Positions 12,541 through 23,525 of a DNA stretch of 64,000 nt are shown here, piece after piece; positions within the stretch are counted from its first letter, which is position 1; each line of letters begins with the position of its first letter. Where the stretch lies: positions 234,501-298,500 of the forward strand of contig JAPTMU010000088.1 in the NCBI GenBank assembly GCA_028583405.1. The letters run 5' to 3'. Source of the stretch: Pogonophryne albipinna. Lineage: Eukaryota > Chordata > Actinopteri > Perciformes > Artedidraconidae. The notes under the pieces are model-generated. The model saw nothing but the letters and a program-made list of their open reading frames with translations, made no database searches and had not been told where the DNA came from. The position numbers and the translations under genes are program-made.

Positions 12541-13074
12541 ACCATGGCTGCTGGGGCCAGGACTGGGGCTGGAACCATGGCTGCTGGGGCCAGAACTGGG
12601 GCCGGAACCATGGCTGCTGGGGCCAGGACTGAGGCTGGAACCATGGCTGCTGGGGCCAGAACTGGGGCTGGAACCATGGCTGCTGGGGCCAGAACTGGGG
12701 CTGGAACCATGGCTGCTGGGGCCAGAACTGGGGCCGGAACCATGGCTGCTGGGGCCAGAACTGGGGCTGGAACCATGGCTGCTGGGACCAGGACTGGGGC
12801 TGGAACCATGGCTGCAGGGGCCAGAACTGGGGCCGGAACCATGGCTGCTGGGGCCAGGACTGAAGCTGGAACCATGGCTGCTGGGGCCAGGACTGGGGCT
12901 GGAACCATGGCTGCTGGGGCCAGAACTGGGGCTGGAACCATGGCGGCTGGGGCCAGAACTGGGGCCGGAACCATGGCTGCTGGGGCCAGAACTGGGGCTG
13001 GAACCATGGCTGCTGGGGCCAGGACTGAGGCTGGAACCATGGCGACTGGGGCCAGGACTGGGGCTGGAACCATG
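12541..13074. repeat. 33-bp minisatellite, 16 units (copy 2)
   Basis: ATG of successive units recurs every 33 bp from 12544 to 13072, giving 16 full units. Variants include GCTGCAGGGG (12811), GGGACCAGG (12785) and the GCGGCT and GCGACT units near the 3' side. Minus-strand frames through it stay open for more than 280 codons, which is a property of the repeat. Confidence 0.92.
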
Positions 13075-13149
13075 ATTGACTGAATATAACATTTATTTTG
13101 AGTCAATGACTGAGTCCTGGTTTCCTGTGTGTTTCTCTTGAAAATGTCT

Positions 13150-13266
13150 GCAAAAGGGTGACAGAAGATGTGTCTCAGTGACACAACGACATGCTGACTG
13201 CAGTGGGGTTTGAACCTGTTACCCCCCTGATCCGAACACCAACGCACTAGCCCACTGTGCCACACT
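13150..13266 (-). mobile_element. tRNA-derived SINE head fragment
   Basis: On the minus strand the sequence starts GTGGCACAGTGGGCTAGTGC (A-box-like) and has the B-box-like GGTTCAAACCC (plus strand 13206-13216), followed by CAGCATGTCGTTGTGTCACTG and GAGACAC, a diverged form of the SINE body also seen at 23527-23672. The 3' part is missing or unrecognisable. Confidence 0.65.
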
Positions 13267-14226
13267 TTTTGATTCCAGGAATTAATTTAAACCGGTGATT
13301 ACACACCTTATAATTTATTCATGGAGAAGGAACCAAAGTGAGATCTCCTGCTTTTAGTACTAAGGAAAATGGTGCTCAATGGCCCGTGGGTGACCTGCAT
13401 TTTGTATTTTTACAGTTTCTTAATTCTCGGTCAAAAGTCGACACGCAGCGACAAACAGCAACTGACAATCGCGGAGGCAGCTTGAACCTTTGTTGAACGC
13501 CCCCCGAACACAATGATGTTGCAGCCATGCGTGACTAAAGGCAGCACACTCTAAATGGCAAAGTAGGACAACATCTGAAGTATACACAAAGCAAGCAAAC
13601 CCTGATGCCAGGTCTTGTAGGCCTGCTCCTCTCAAGTGTCTTCCCCCCCTCCCTGCCTCCCTCCAGCCATGGACGCGGGTCCAGAAATGATTTGCCCCTA
13701 ATTGCCTGTCACATTGCCACAAAGCTGCATTTGTGTTTTTTGCGCAGTGCACACATTCTTGGGGGTCAACGGTTGTAGTGGAGCACTGGATTGGGTTGAA
13801 TGAAAATGTTCAAAAAATGTTCTAATAGGACATCACGCATGTCCCTGAGCATGTGCAGTGACGGGTTTGGCCATGCAGAATCCCTGTATTCCCTATTTTT
13901 GTAGGACATAACACGCTCCCAAGCTGGGAAGGGGTTGTAGGGGTTGTCACAACACCTCTGCAGGTTTCTGCCTGCATGGCCAACGTTGGTTTATTTCCCT
14001 CCAGAAGAAATGTAGAGCAAATGTATTTCGCTATTTTTGTTTGGGTGTGCATTTAGACTTGACAGCAACAGCAGCAAGTAGTAACTCGTGCAAGAAGCAT
14101 AATGGAGATCCGCCCTGACATCCACAATTTTCTCTTCCTCTTTGGTTTTTGTTGGGAACATACTGAATGTCCTCTTCCAATATGAGAGTAACATGATAAC
14201 AAAGGTATCCCGACTGTAGCTGTGAA
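13267..14226. other. No recognisable gene
   Basis: Short open frames only; no repeat structure identified. Confidence 0.4.
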
Positions 14227-14815
14227 CATGACAGGATGTGTGATTACCTAGGAGAGCATCAGGACTGTTTTAGGCATGTGATAGCTATGGATATGAAAAA
14301 CATGGATCATGAGATTGAAGCTCAAGCCAGTGATTATTAAACATTTTGAGATTTTGAGGAAAAGTCTGCATTTTTGGAAAGTCCACATTTTTAGAAAAAG
14401 TCGGCATTTTTAGAAAAAGTCAGTATTTTGATAAAAATACAGAATTTTAAGATTTTGATAAAAAGTCAGAATTTGAGATGTTGAGAAAAATACATCATTT
14501 TAAGAAAAAGACATCATTTTGAGATTTTCAGGAAAAAGCCAACATTTTTAGAAAAAGTCAGCATTTTTAGAAAAAGTCAGTATGTTGATGAAAAAATACA
14601 GAATTTTAAGATTTTCAGGAAAAAGCCAATATTTTGAGAAAAACAGTATTTTGTGCATGACAGGATGTGTGATTACCAAAAAGAACCGGTATTCCTCCAT
14701 CTTGTGACTGTGAAGGACACTGTTCAGGAACTAGTTGATGCTCTGTATGTGACGACTACTTCCATTCTGGAGAGGATCACAGATACATGGATCCTGATGT
14801 TGAAGCTCAAGCCTC
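14227..14815. repeat. AT-rich simple array between imperfect direct repeats
   Basis: Between about 14340 and 14650 runs a degenerate array of GAAAAAGTCAG, ATTTTGA and ATTTTTAGAAAAAGTC blocks. On each side is a related sequence: CATGACAGGATGTGTGATTA at 14228 and again at 14656, and ACATGGATC followed by TTGAAGCTCAAGCC or a near match near 14300 and 14785. The whole looks like a local duplication whose copies have the array between them. Confidence 0.7.
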
Positions 14816-16820
14816 ACATTTCATTGTGCAGGGAAGTCTATTTAATACCAGATGTCCTCTGAGTTAGCTACAGGCCTCAGTCCATCTTAGCTCTACTGGG
14901 GAATCATGATCAATTTAGCTGTGTCGTATATTACTGTCTGCAGGACGCGCAATGAATAGCTTATTAGACTTAGTTTGTGCGAGTTTGTGCGAGCTCACTT
15001 TTTACTAGGGCATTAAGCATGTTTGTGACCGTGCGGGGACTCATTTGTAAAATCCCGGGGTGAAAACTAAATACACATATTTTCTGCTTACTCCTTTCCC
15101 TTCAAAAAATAAAACATCCCATACATAATCTGCAGCCAATTTCATGGTGGGTCATGAATTAAACATCCCATATGGGCCACTGGCTGCCATTTGTAATTCT
15201 GCAGACAGGTCTCTTGTCCAAGGGGGGGCTCAGTGCTGGAATTTGATGTAACATTTTACATTTGGCTCAGTTCGACTTTGAGCTAATCACTCGGTGCAAC
15301 ATGATCACAAACCTTCGGGACAGTTTAGTGAGGAAGCTGCTCTGCTACATCTATTTCACCATCTTTTGCCAATATCCTTTTCAGTATTAGTCTATGTGCC
15401 ACAGACCTAAACTCTCACACTCTTAAGAGACTGAACTTAGGCAGGAATTTGGGCACATGTTTCGACTGTTGGTAGCTGCCTCTTTAAAAAGTACTGTTTG
15501 TATGTGAACTTCTGTTAATAAGCTCTTTAAACTAATTGAAGATGAGATACACAGGACAAAATATAATCTAAATAAAACAAATCTGTTATCAGTACAATCA
15601 TCAAATAGACAAACTGTTATTTCATTTACGAAAGTGTTTTGCTAATTAAACCAGACTTTGGATAAATACTCCAACGGGTCTTCACAGTCTTTGTGAAAGC
15701 AATTATATTTGATTTGTTATGGTTTTTCTGTTCTTTTATAACTGATATTATTAATAATTATAACAATTGTGCTAACAGGCCCCTTGACACAACAAGATGT
15801 CTCAGCAGTTGCCTTACTCTACCTGATGGTAAGGTGACCTCTGCTTATAATGGGATTTCATTGTTGAGCAGAGACATCTGCCAAGGAGCACACTAACCAG
15901 CTGCCAAGCACGTGTTGCAAACATAAATTAAAATCTCCCTGTCACAATGTTGTTGGTACCTTTTTGGTGCAACAATAGTTGAATTGATTTATTTAAAACA
16001 AGGAACAGTGTACATTAATCAACATATTAAAAACATGTAAAAGTACTCAAATTGCTAGTTTTCATCGATGGTCCCTTTGCCAGATGGTGATCTTAAAAGC
16101 AATAATAAAAATACAACGACATTGTTGACAAAACCTTTGCCTTGTGTTGTTTTTAAAAGAATTGCACAATCCCCTGAAAATGCCTGGTGTCATTTCATGT
16201 CTCCATCCATTTCAACAGAGTGCATTTTGCTCACTGTTCTGGTCGATGTTGGACTGTGTTGTCTATTTCCATTTATTTCTCAGAAATGATCCATGGTTGT
16301 CATCATCCATTCCCTATCCGGCACCAGCGGTGACGCAAAGTTCTTATTTCATGTAATCCATGTTGCTGCATTGTAAATGTCCGTCCCACGAGCCGAGACA
16401 AGAGAGAGAGGACGGATTGACGCAGCTCATGCAGAAAGATCTGTCCGTCACGATCCTGTCCGTTCAGTTAGAATCAGTGTGGCCACTCTCTAATTCTTCA
16501 CAGAGACTTGGTGCCCCGAGGGGCCTTTTTACGCGACTCCCCATTCTCTTTTTCTGTGATTTGTATCGCTGTGCTTCATTTAGCCTTTACTTCTCTTGTG
16601 CAGCGGTTCACACGTCGGAGCGCTGACTCACACGCTCACACGTCCTCTGAGCTTATTGCAGTTTCTGGATGGATGGGTAATGAGTGGCGGTACAGTTTGA
16701 GCGTGTTGGACTGCTGCAGATATTGCAGGAAGGCCTCTGGGAATGCTGAGGCATAGCATGCTTGCTTTACTGACACACACTTCATCTGCGCATAGGATCA
16801 GCCATCCTTATTGTGTAATC
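14816..16820. other. No recognisable gene
   Basis: Only short open frames (88 codons or fewer) and no repeat I can name. Confidence 0.4.
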
Positions 16821-17623
16821 TTAAAGGTCACCTATTATGCAAAATCCTCTTCTTCATGTCTCTTCTACATCAAAATGTGTCCCCTCTTCTTCATGTCTCT
16901 TCTACATCAACATGTGTCCCCTCTTCTCCATGTCTCTTCTACATCAACATGTGTCCCTTCTTCTTCATGTCTCTTCTACATCAACATGTGTCCCCTCTTC
17001 TCCATGTCTCTTCTACATCAACATGTGTCCCCTCTTCTCCATGTCTCTTCTACATCAACATGTGTCCCCTCTTCTTCATGTCTCTTCTACATCAACATGT
17101 GTCCCCTCTTCTTTATGTCTCTTCTACATCAACATGTGTCCCCTCTTCTTCATGTCTCTTCTACATCAACATGTGTCCCCTCTGTGGAAAGAGACTCTGA
17201 AAGTTTCAGGAACAAAGATTCTCTCTCTTTTTGATCCATTTCCATAAAAACCTGTCTGAAAATGAGCTGATCAGATTTTGGCCACTTTATGATGTCATAA
17301 CGATGTTTTGTCTTGTGTAACCATTAGCCAATCAGCAACCAAGGTAACCCCCCCCCCCCCCCTCCCCCCCTTATCACCTGAATCTCCTCCTAGAGCACCA
17401 TTGAGTTCTTTGTAACCAAATCTCTCTCAGAGGGGCGTGGGGAGGGGCTCCTTATCTTCATCTAAAGTAACAGACAGAGAATCAGCACTTTGGAAACAGG
17501 GCTGAAACAGAGGGGATTATGGGTAATGCTGCAATGATCTGTTTGGTGTTTCAGCCAATCAGAGACAGGCTCTGTATATATCTGACACCTGTGATATATT
17601 GATGAAAAACAGTATACCTTTAA
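16821..17623. mobile_element. TTAA-flanked non-autonomous element with internal minisatellite, about 800 bp
   Basis: The left end is TTAAAGGTCACCTATTATGC; the right end is TATACCTTTAA, so only the outer TTAAAGGT is clearly inverted between the ends. The interior has a 37-bp array, a poly-C run (17347-17362), ATTAGCCAATCAGC and CCAATCAGAGACAGGC. No transposase. TTAA target sites suggest a piggyBac- or Kolobok-type partner. Confidence 0.6.
16850..17183. repeat. 37-bp minisatellite, about 9 units
   Basis: Unit: CTCTTCTACATCAACATGTG followed by TCCCCTCTTCTTCATGT. The CATGTC landmark recurs at 16855 and 16892, that is 37 bp apart, and onward. Because the period is not a multiple of three but the array lacks stops, all three plus frames stay open; the predicted peptides repeat every 37 residues and are not genes. 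Confidence 0.92.
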
Positions 17624-18258
17624 AGGCAAACCTCCGTCCTTAAGCGAGGCTTAGGAACCAATCTGAGTTCTTACTTTAAACGATATTTACGTCATAATCA
17701 TAGGTTAAAGCAATACTGTTTGCCATTGTTTAACTACGTCGAAATAACAGTGTTGCATGTGAAAACACACGGGGGAAACAACTGTGAGGAAACCAGTCAC
17801 ATTTCTAATCACTGCTTATTGCTCACACTGAGCTGTTGTTGATGATTACATTTGGAAATGTCTTTGGTCACAAATGGATGGTTAGGGAGCGATGCACTCT
17901 TATCTCCATGTAGACTGGCAGCGTAAGGGGGGGGGGGTGGAGACGTTTCTTTCCCAGTGAGTCATAGAGAGGATGATGGAGGAGGAGAGTGTGATCATTA
18001 CCACTCTCAAGATGACTATATGCTGCTCCTTAGAGTGTGATTATTTTTCCCTGTGTGTCATTTTCTTTATAACTAACTTTCATACTTCCCCCCCCCCTTC
18101 TTCTTTCCCTTGCGGTTACTGACGCTGCCCTCCTCATATAGGTAAGTCATATCTATGCAATCATTTTCAGACTACTGCCCCCGTGTTTGAAATGTCTTTA
18201 TGGGGAGATCCATAATGGAATACATGACCTCCATAGTGGGGCTATATATATCCCCCTT
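17624..18258. other. No recognisable gene
   Basis: Unique-looking sequence with a short poly-G run near 17927-17937. No gene seen. Confidence 0.4.
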
Positions 18259-18264
18259 ACACAC

Positions 18265-18305
<41 letters not shown>

Positions 18306-18310
18306 TACAC
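18259..18310. repeat. (CA)n microsatellite
   Basis: About 50 bp of CA dinucleotide repeat with two GC interruptions. Confidence 0.95.
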
Positions 18311-18701
18311 AGTGTTAACCTTGACAGAAAATGACCTGGTGGATGTAGGTTGCAGACGAGCTGAGATGAATGACATGGAGCCGTGCCCATGCAATCAGTG
18401 GAGGCAGTGCAAGGGTTGTTTTGCTGTTTAATCAGTGGCAGTGCCTTTAATGGGCTGCTATGACTAAGAAAAACTCAGCGATGATCAGGGTCAGGTCAGC
18501 GCTCTGCCCTGCGTCTCCACGAGGCTCAGGTCACATCTCATATTCATCATCTGCAGAAACGGGGGGGGGGAGGGGGAAGATGACTCTCCTCGTTGGCCGC
18601 ATGTTTCTTCTTCATTCATGCACAGGCTTCAAAGAGATGAACACTCTGATCTTAAACCATTTTGTGCAATTAGGTGGAGATGGAATAAGTACTTTTATAA
18701 C
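18311..18701. other. No recognisable gene
   Basis: Short spacer with a poly-G run near 18560-18570; nothing else identified. Confidence 0.4.
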
Positions 18702-18884
18702 TTAAAGAGACCATATTAGGCTTTTGGGGGTTTTCAGTTTCATATATAAAAGTTTTAGTGCATGTAAACGGTCTGCAAAGGCTCCCAAAGTTCCCTCCTG
18801 AAGGAGTTTCTCTCCCTACACTCCTCCCTTCTTCCTCCATGACACATATTGACATCCCTATGTAACGCTGCCGCCGTGATAGGC

Positions 18885-19812
18885 TAAAGCCCCTGTCACA
18901 CTGTCCCGAAGTGTACACCCGATGGACACACGAATATGGAATTGTGAATTTCGCACGAAGATGGCCCCGAACCACACACGAAGGCAACATTTACATTACA
19001 TTTAAGACATACAACTGCAACGAAAGTAACAAAAACAGTGATGTTACAGTACTATGATACTGTACTGATATCTTCAGACTTTGTTCTTTACTTTCTCCGT
19101 CTTTATATGTAGAAGATATTACGTTTTCTCCGTCATGTTGTTGTTTCCATAGCAACAACAACTTCCTGTCAACTCGCCTTCAAAATAATATATTATATCC
19201 TTTTCAGTTTCACAGAACACAAATTGGGTTATTTACATAATATGTTTACATGATTTTGTTGTGCAATAAAACAACCAGATGGACACACGATAAAGGAAAT
19301 GTTCAAATTCGGCTGTGATCGTAGCAACATCGGACCATTCGTGAGGGCATCTTAAGCCTTCGTATGACCGCTGGTGGAGTTTCTCAGGCTCCGGCAGCAA
19401 CTTCGTGAGCGGTGGCAAAATCTTTGGCATGCCAAAAAATAGCCGAAGGACCTTGAGAAGGTTCATTTTCGTGTTGAATTTGTGTGTCAATTTTGCCCTT
19501 CGTAAGGCCATCGTTAGGGCATCTTGTTATCATCGGTGCCATCGGGCATTCGCCCCGATCAGAGTGAGGGCGAATGCACCGATGATAACACAAAGATGAC
19601 ACGACTTGACAAGATGCCCTCACGAGTGCCTTACGAAGTTGCCGCTCACTAAGTTGCTGCCGGAGCCTGAGAAACTCCACCGGCGGTCATACGATGGCTG
19701 AAGATGCCCTCACGAATGGCCCGATGTTGCTACGATCAGAGCCGAATTTGAACATTTCCTTTATCGTGTGTCCATCGGGTGTCAATTTCGGGACAGTGTG
19801 ACAGGGGCTTTA
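18885..19812. mobile_element. Foldback-like TIR element (924 bp) nested in family A, TA target
   Basis: The element proper is 18887-19810. It starts AAGCCCCTGTCACACTGTCC and ends with the exact inverse, GGACAGTGTGACAGGGGCTT, flanked by TA on both sides (18885-18886, 19811-19812). Much of the interior is a long imperfect inverted repeat: about 19276-19400 pairs with about 19650-19780. GATGGACACACG occurs twice in the left half (18919 and 19277), so the left arm has been partly duplicated. No transposase. TA duplication suggests Tc1/mariner-type mobilisation. Confidence 0.82.
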
Positions 19813-19975
19813 GGTGCGGGACATCTCTAAGCGGTTGACCAATCACAACAGAGCTAACCAATCAGAGCAGACTGGGCTCTGGTTTCGGACAGAGGGTGAA
19901 AAGAGGTGCTGCAGCACAGACAGTATGAGAAAAATAAAGAGCTTTTTGAACATTAAAGCATGGAGACATGTCCCA

Positions 19976-20578
19976 GTAGAGACACTACATACTGATATAC
20001 ACCTGAACATCAGCAGGAGAGCACTCTTTAAAGTAGAGACACTACATACTTATATACACCTGAACATCAGCAGGAGAGGACTCTTTAAAGTAGAGACACT
20101 ACATACTGATATACACCTGAACATCAGCAGGAGAGGACTCTTTAAAGTAGAGACACTACATACTGATATACACCTGAACATCAGCAGGAGAGGACTCTTT
20201 AAAGTAGAGACACTACATACTGATATACACCTGAACATCAGCAGGAGAGGACTCTTTAAAGTAGAGACACTACATACTGATATACACCTGAACATCAGCA
20301 GGAGAGGACTCTTTAAAGTAGAGACACTACATACTGATATACACCTGAACATCAGCTGGAGAGGACTCTTTAAAGTGGAGACACTACATACTGATATACA
20401 CCTGAACATCAGCAGGAGAGGACTCTTTAAAGTAGAGACACTGCATACTGATATACACCTGAACATCAGCAGGAGAGGACTCTTTAAAGTAGAGACACTA
20501 CATACTGATATACACCTGAACATCAGCAGGAGAGAACTCTTTAAAGTAGAGACACACTACATGCTGATATACACCTGA
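19976..20578. repeat. 57-bp minisatellite, 10 full units plus a partial one
   Basis: GTAGAGACACTACATACTGA begins each unit, at 19976, 20033, 20090 and so on to 20546, exactly 57 bp apart. Unit-to-unit changes are few. As 57 is three times 19, frames on both strands stay open with a 19-residue repeat; the apparent 254-codon plus frame is an artefact of the array. Other family A copies have only two or three units. Confidence 0.95.
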
Positions 20579-20595
20579 AATGACCATATGGAAAA

Positions 20596-21589
20596 AGTTA
20601 TTGATTAAATATGTTGTCAGAGATCATAGACGAGATCGAAGAACATCAAAGCTGGAAAAAATAGATTTTAATTATGCAATATCTCCTCTTATATTCTGGT
20701 TAATATGAACTTTCTGTTCAATAGAAAGCCGGCCTTAAAGTTGAATTATAGACCCTATCGTCTCATTTCCCCTCTCACTATTTCAGCTTATGAAGTCATT
20801 TGCTACATCGCACAGGTCACTCCAGCTGAGGTTCATCATATTTATGGAATTGTTAGCCCCCAAAAGCAAGCGCTCGCTGGTATGTTTGACAAGGGGAGCC
20901 GGTACTCACATTTTAATGAGCCTCCGGAGAGGAAGGGGAGGCAGTGTTGTTTACCGACAGCCATTGAGTTAGCGGGCAGGTACAAAATATTGATGGTACA
21001 AACGTGGGTGTGGGCTGTGTGAACATGCCTTCTTAATCTCCTCTTTCAGCTGCAGTCAATAAGTGTTTACTTTATTTTACAGTACTCACAAATCTAAAAG
21101 GAAAATCACATTGTGCTCCTTCACCTCCCACCAAATTAAAGCAGGGATGCAATAAGAAGCTTTTCCCCAGTTAACAATGGAAGTCTCTGTTATTTATTGC
21201 TATATTCTGTCTTTGCTCTGACCTTCTGTGTTTTTATTGTTTTTATCTTTCCTCTTGGAAAGTAAAGTATGGTAGACACACACATAGAGAAGAAAGAGGA
21301 TTCGTTCAATAGGTCAGCGGGTAAGCTTTGACATCCTCATTGGTGCTTTCTTTTTCTCTGCATAGAGGCGTTGTGATCGTTTTCTAACAGTCGTCAGTCC
21401 TAGGGGAAATGACACACAAAAAACTGGTAAATATTTCCTCATTTTGTTCAGTTTGCAGAAAACACAATAACCATCATCTGGTGAGGAGTACAGGGATCTG
21501 ATACAGTCACACTTCTTACTAAAACACCTAAATCCAACATTACCAATACTCAGGGCCAACATGAGGCCCAACGCAAAGTTATATGATGA
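20596..21589. other. No recognisable gene
   Basis: Short open frames (105 codons or fewer) without recognisable motifs. Nothing further identified. Confidence 0.4.
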
Positions 21590-21760
21590 GGCCCTCTGTT
21601 TCGTGAGCGTCGACGGGGGACGGGACGGGGGTGCTAGTGGAGCCTCGCAGCGACGAAACCGTGCCGTGCCACACTAACTGCGCCGCATTTTCGGCAGTTG
21701 AGGCACCCTCCGCAAGGTGAGGCCCCACGCAGTCTGCATGATCGGCCTGTACTGCCAATA
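21590..21760. other. Short CpG-rich block
   Basis: This block is clearly richer in G, C and CpG than its AT-rich surroundings, for example GAGCGTCGACGGGGGACGGG at 21605 and GCGCCGCATTTTCGG. It could be part of an unidentified repeat or a small CpG island. No coding motif seen. Confidence 0.4.
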
Positions 21761-21811
21761 CTACAAACACCTTTGCAAAGTCTTCTGCGACAGGTTAGCG
21801 TTTCTATTTTG

Positions 21812-22022
21812 TACCTCTACTGGGACATGTCGCCATGCTTTAATGTTCAAAAAGCTCTTTATTTTTCTCATACTGCCTGTGCTGCAGCACCTCTTTTCAC
21901 CCTCTGTCTGAAACCAGAGCCCAGTCTGCTCTGATTGGTTAGCTGGCCGGCTCTGTTGTTATTGGTCAACAGCTAAGAGATGTCCCGCCCCTTAGCCTAT
22001 CACGTACAATGTGCTGGAGCGC
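21812..22022 (+). mobile_element. Repeat family A fragment
   Basis: Carries ACTGGGACATGTCGCCATGC, CTTTATTTTTCTCATACTG, GTGCTGCAGCACC, CTGATTGGTTAGCTGGCC, ATTGGTCAAC and CACGTACAATGTGCTGGAGC in family order. Both terminal regions and the 57-bp array are missing, so it is truncated at both ends. Confidence 0.8.
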
Positions 22023-22984
22023 ATGTATCAATGTAAAAATTGGACGGTCTGTTTATTAGAACAACAATGCTGTCAAATTGCATGAACGAATGCAGAAGGA
22101 CATGATGTACGTTTATTTTTTGAATGGTAGAACGTCTTAGATTAGAAATGTGTCTGATGGATATTTCCTTGAAATGTCCGTAACATAAATGCACACATAA
22201 TCGTTAGCTTCTATCTTTTAACGTCTGCAATCAGCGCAAACAACCAGGCGTCCATTTAAAACCAAGTGAAGCATAACACCTCCACTCCTCCACACATCAT
22301 TATGCAGCTAATAATATGTGTGTCAGATTCAACTGATTTACTGCATCTTGTTATTAATTGCAAACAGGCTTTTAATGACCAGTTCTAATTTGCTAGTTGA
22401 TGTGCATTGTCTTTACTCCTTGCTTCAAAGTGTTCTTGCTTTGGTTGCAGTTACAGTCTATTCACATGGTTAGGTTTTGGATAAAGCATCTGGCTTTCAA
22501 TTCTGTTCACATGAGAAGCCTTGCTATCTTTGTTTGTGTCACACTCAGTGACTTATAAAGATTGCTTATCTCACTCTTCAAATGATGTCCCATGTTTATG
22601 GATCCAACACGTCATTAATTTATTTCCTTCTTATCACTTGTGATGGATGAGGATTTATTTCCCATCATGCTTTAAACATGAGTAGGAGGCGTGCCAATAA
22701 GGAACGGTGCTGCCTTCACTGTCTCACCTTCAACAATAGAGAAGTGTGTGAGAAAAAAAAATCTAATCAAAATTGACATATGCTTTCAGCCTTTTCCCGG
22801 GAGAATACTTTATGGTTTCCAAACAAAACAAACATTTCTCTTCCCGCAAGACACTTTTAATAAAGGAGCTGAGCAGGTGTCTTTGCATTAGCATTATTTT
22901 GTAAGAGATTGGATTTGCATGCCAAACTATAATATTATGATGCAGATCACGTCACAGCATACAGAGTGGCAAAGACACAGTGCT
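22023..22984. other. No recognisable gene
   Basis: AT-rich, short open frames only. Confidence 0.4.
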
Positions 22985-23122
22985 TTGTGGAATACACACA
23001 TGGACTGTACTTATATAGGGCTTTATTCAGTCTTCAAGACTTTAAGACCCCTCAAAGCGCTTTACATACTACATGTCATTCATCCATTCATACAGAGCAG
23101 TGTACCTTACACTAGGACCTAA

Positions 23123-23126
<4 letters not shown>

Positions 23127-23182
<56 letters not shown>

Positions 23183-23208
23183 CGCACACACACACACACA
23201 CACACACA
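23127..23208. repeat. (CA)n microsatellite
   Basis: About 82 bp of CA repeat with two CG interruptions. Confidence 0.95.
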
Positions 23209-23432
23209 TACCATGTATACATCACTTCAGGGGACATTACATTGACTTACATGCATTTCCTGGAGACTTATCCTAACCTTAACCATAACCAACACATGCT
23301 TAATCCTAACCAAGTCTTCACCCTAAAATTAACGATTCCCCTCATGGGGACCTCCATTTTGTCCACATAAGGGAGGCGAGTCCCCACACGTGACTGTGTA
23401 AACAGATGTAGGTCCCCACAAGTAATGCTAGG

Positions 23433-23524
<92 letters not shown>
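23433..23524. repeat. (CA)n microsatellite
   Basis: About 92 bp of uninterrupted CA repeat. Confidence 0.97.

Positions 23525-23525
<1 letters not shown>

Larger units (their letters stand above)
10982..13074. repeat. Segmental tandem duplication, copy 2 (with expanded array)
   Basis: Near-identical second copy of 9203-10981, in the same orientation. It is longer mainly because its 33-bp array has 16 units against 7. The end of the array at about 13074 passes into unique sequence. The very low divergence means either a recent duplication or an assembly duplicate of two alleles. Confidence 0.9.
18702..20595 (-). mobile_element. Repeat family A copy, reversed and interrupted by a foldback element
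   Basis: The left boundary is TTAAAGAGACCATATT at 18702. The order of landmarks is the reverse of the copy at 5035: TTTTAGTGCATGTAAACGG, GTGATAGGCTA, then after the nested element GTGCGGGACATCTCTAAGC, GACCAATCACAACAGAGC, AACCAATCAGAGCAG, GGTGCTGCAGCAC and the 57-bp array. The right end (near GACCATATGGAAAAAG, about 20595) is degenerate, so that boundary is approximate. No transposase. Confidence 0.72.

Noticed and set aside
12244..13265. Minus-strand open frames of 282 and 285 codons and a plus frame of 220 codons
   Set aside because: They overlap in several frames of 33-bp and 12-bp arrays, where a period divisible by three without stops keeps frames open. One also runs into a SINE. Not called as genes, though the codon-phase pattern is listed as a finding.
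16743..17247. Three overlapping plus frames of 129-163 codons
   Set aside because: They are three readings of one 37-bp minisatellite.
19233..19680. Overlapping open frames in the foldback element
   Set aside because: They lie in inverted arms of a non-autonomous element and mirror each other; no transposase motif.
19814..20578. Plus-strand open frame of 254 codons with 19-residue repeats
   Set aside because: It is the translation of the 57-bp minisatellite of family A; the reverse strand is also open for 157 codons.
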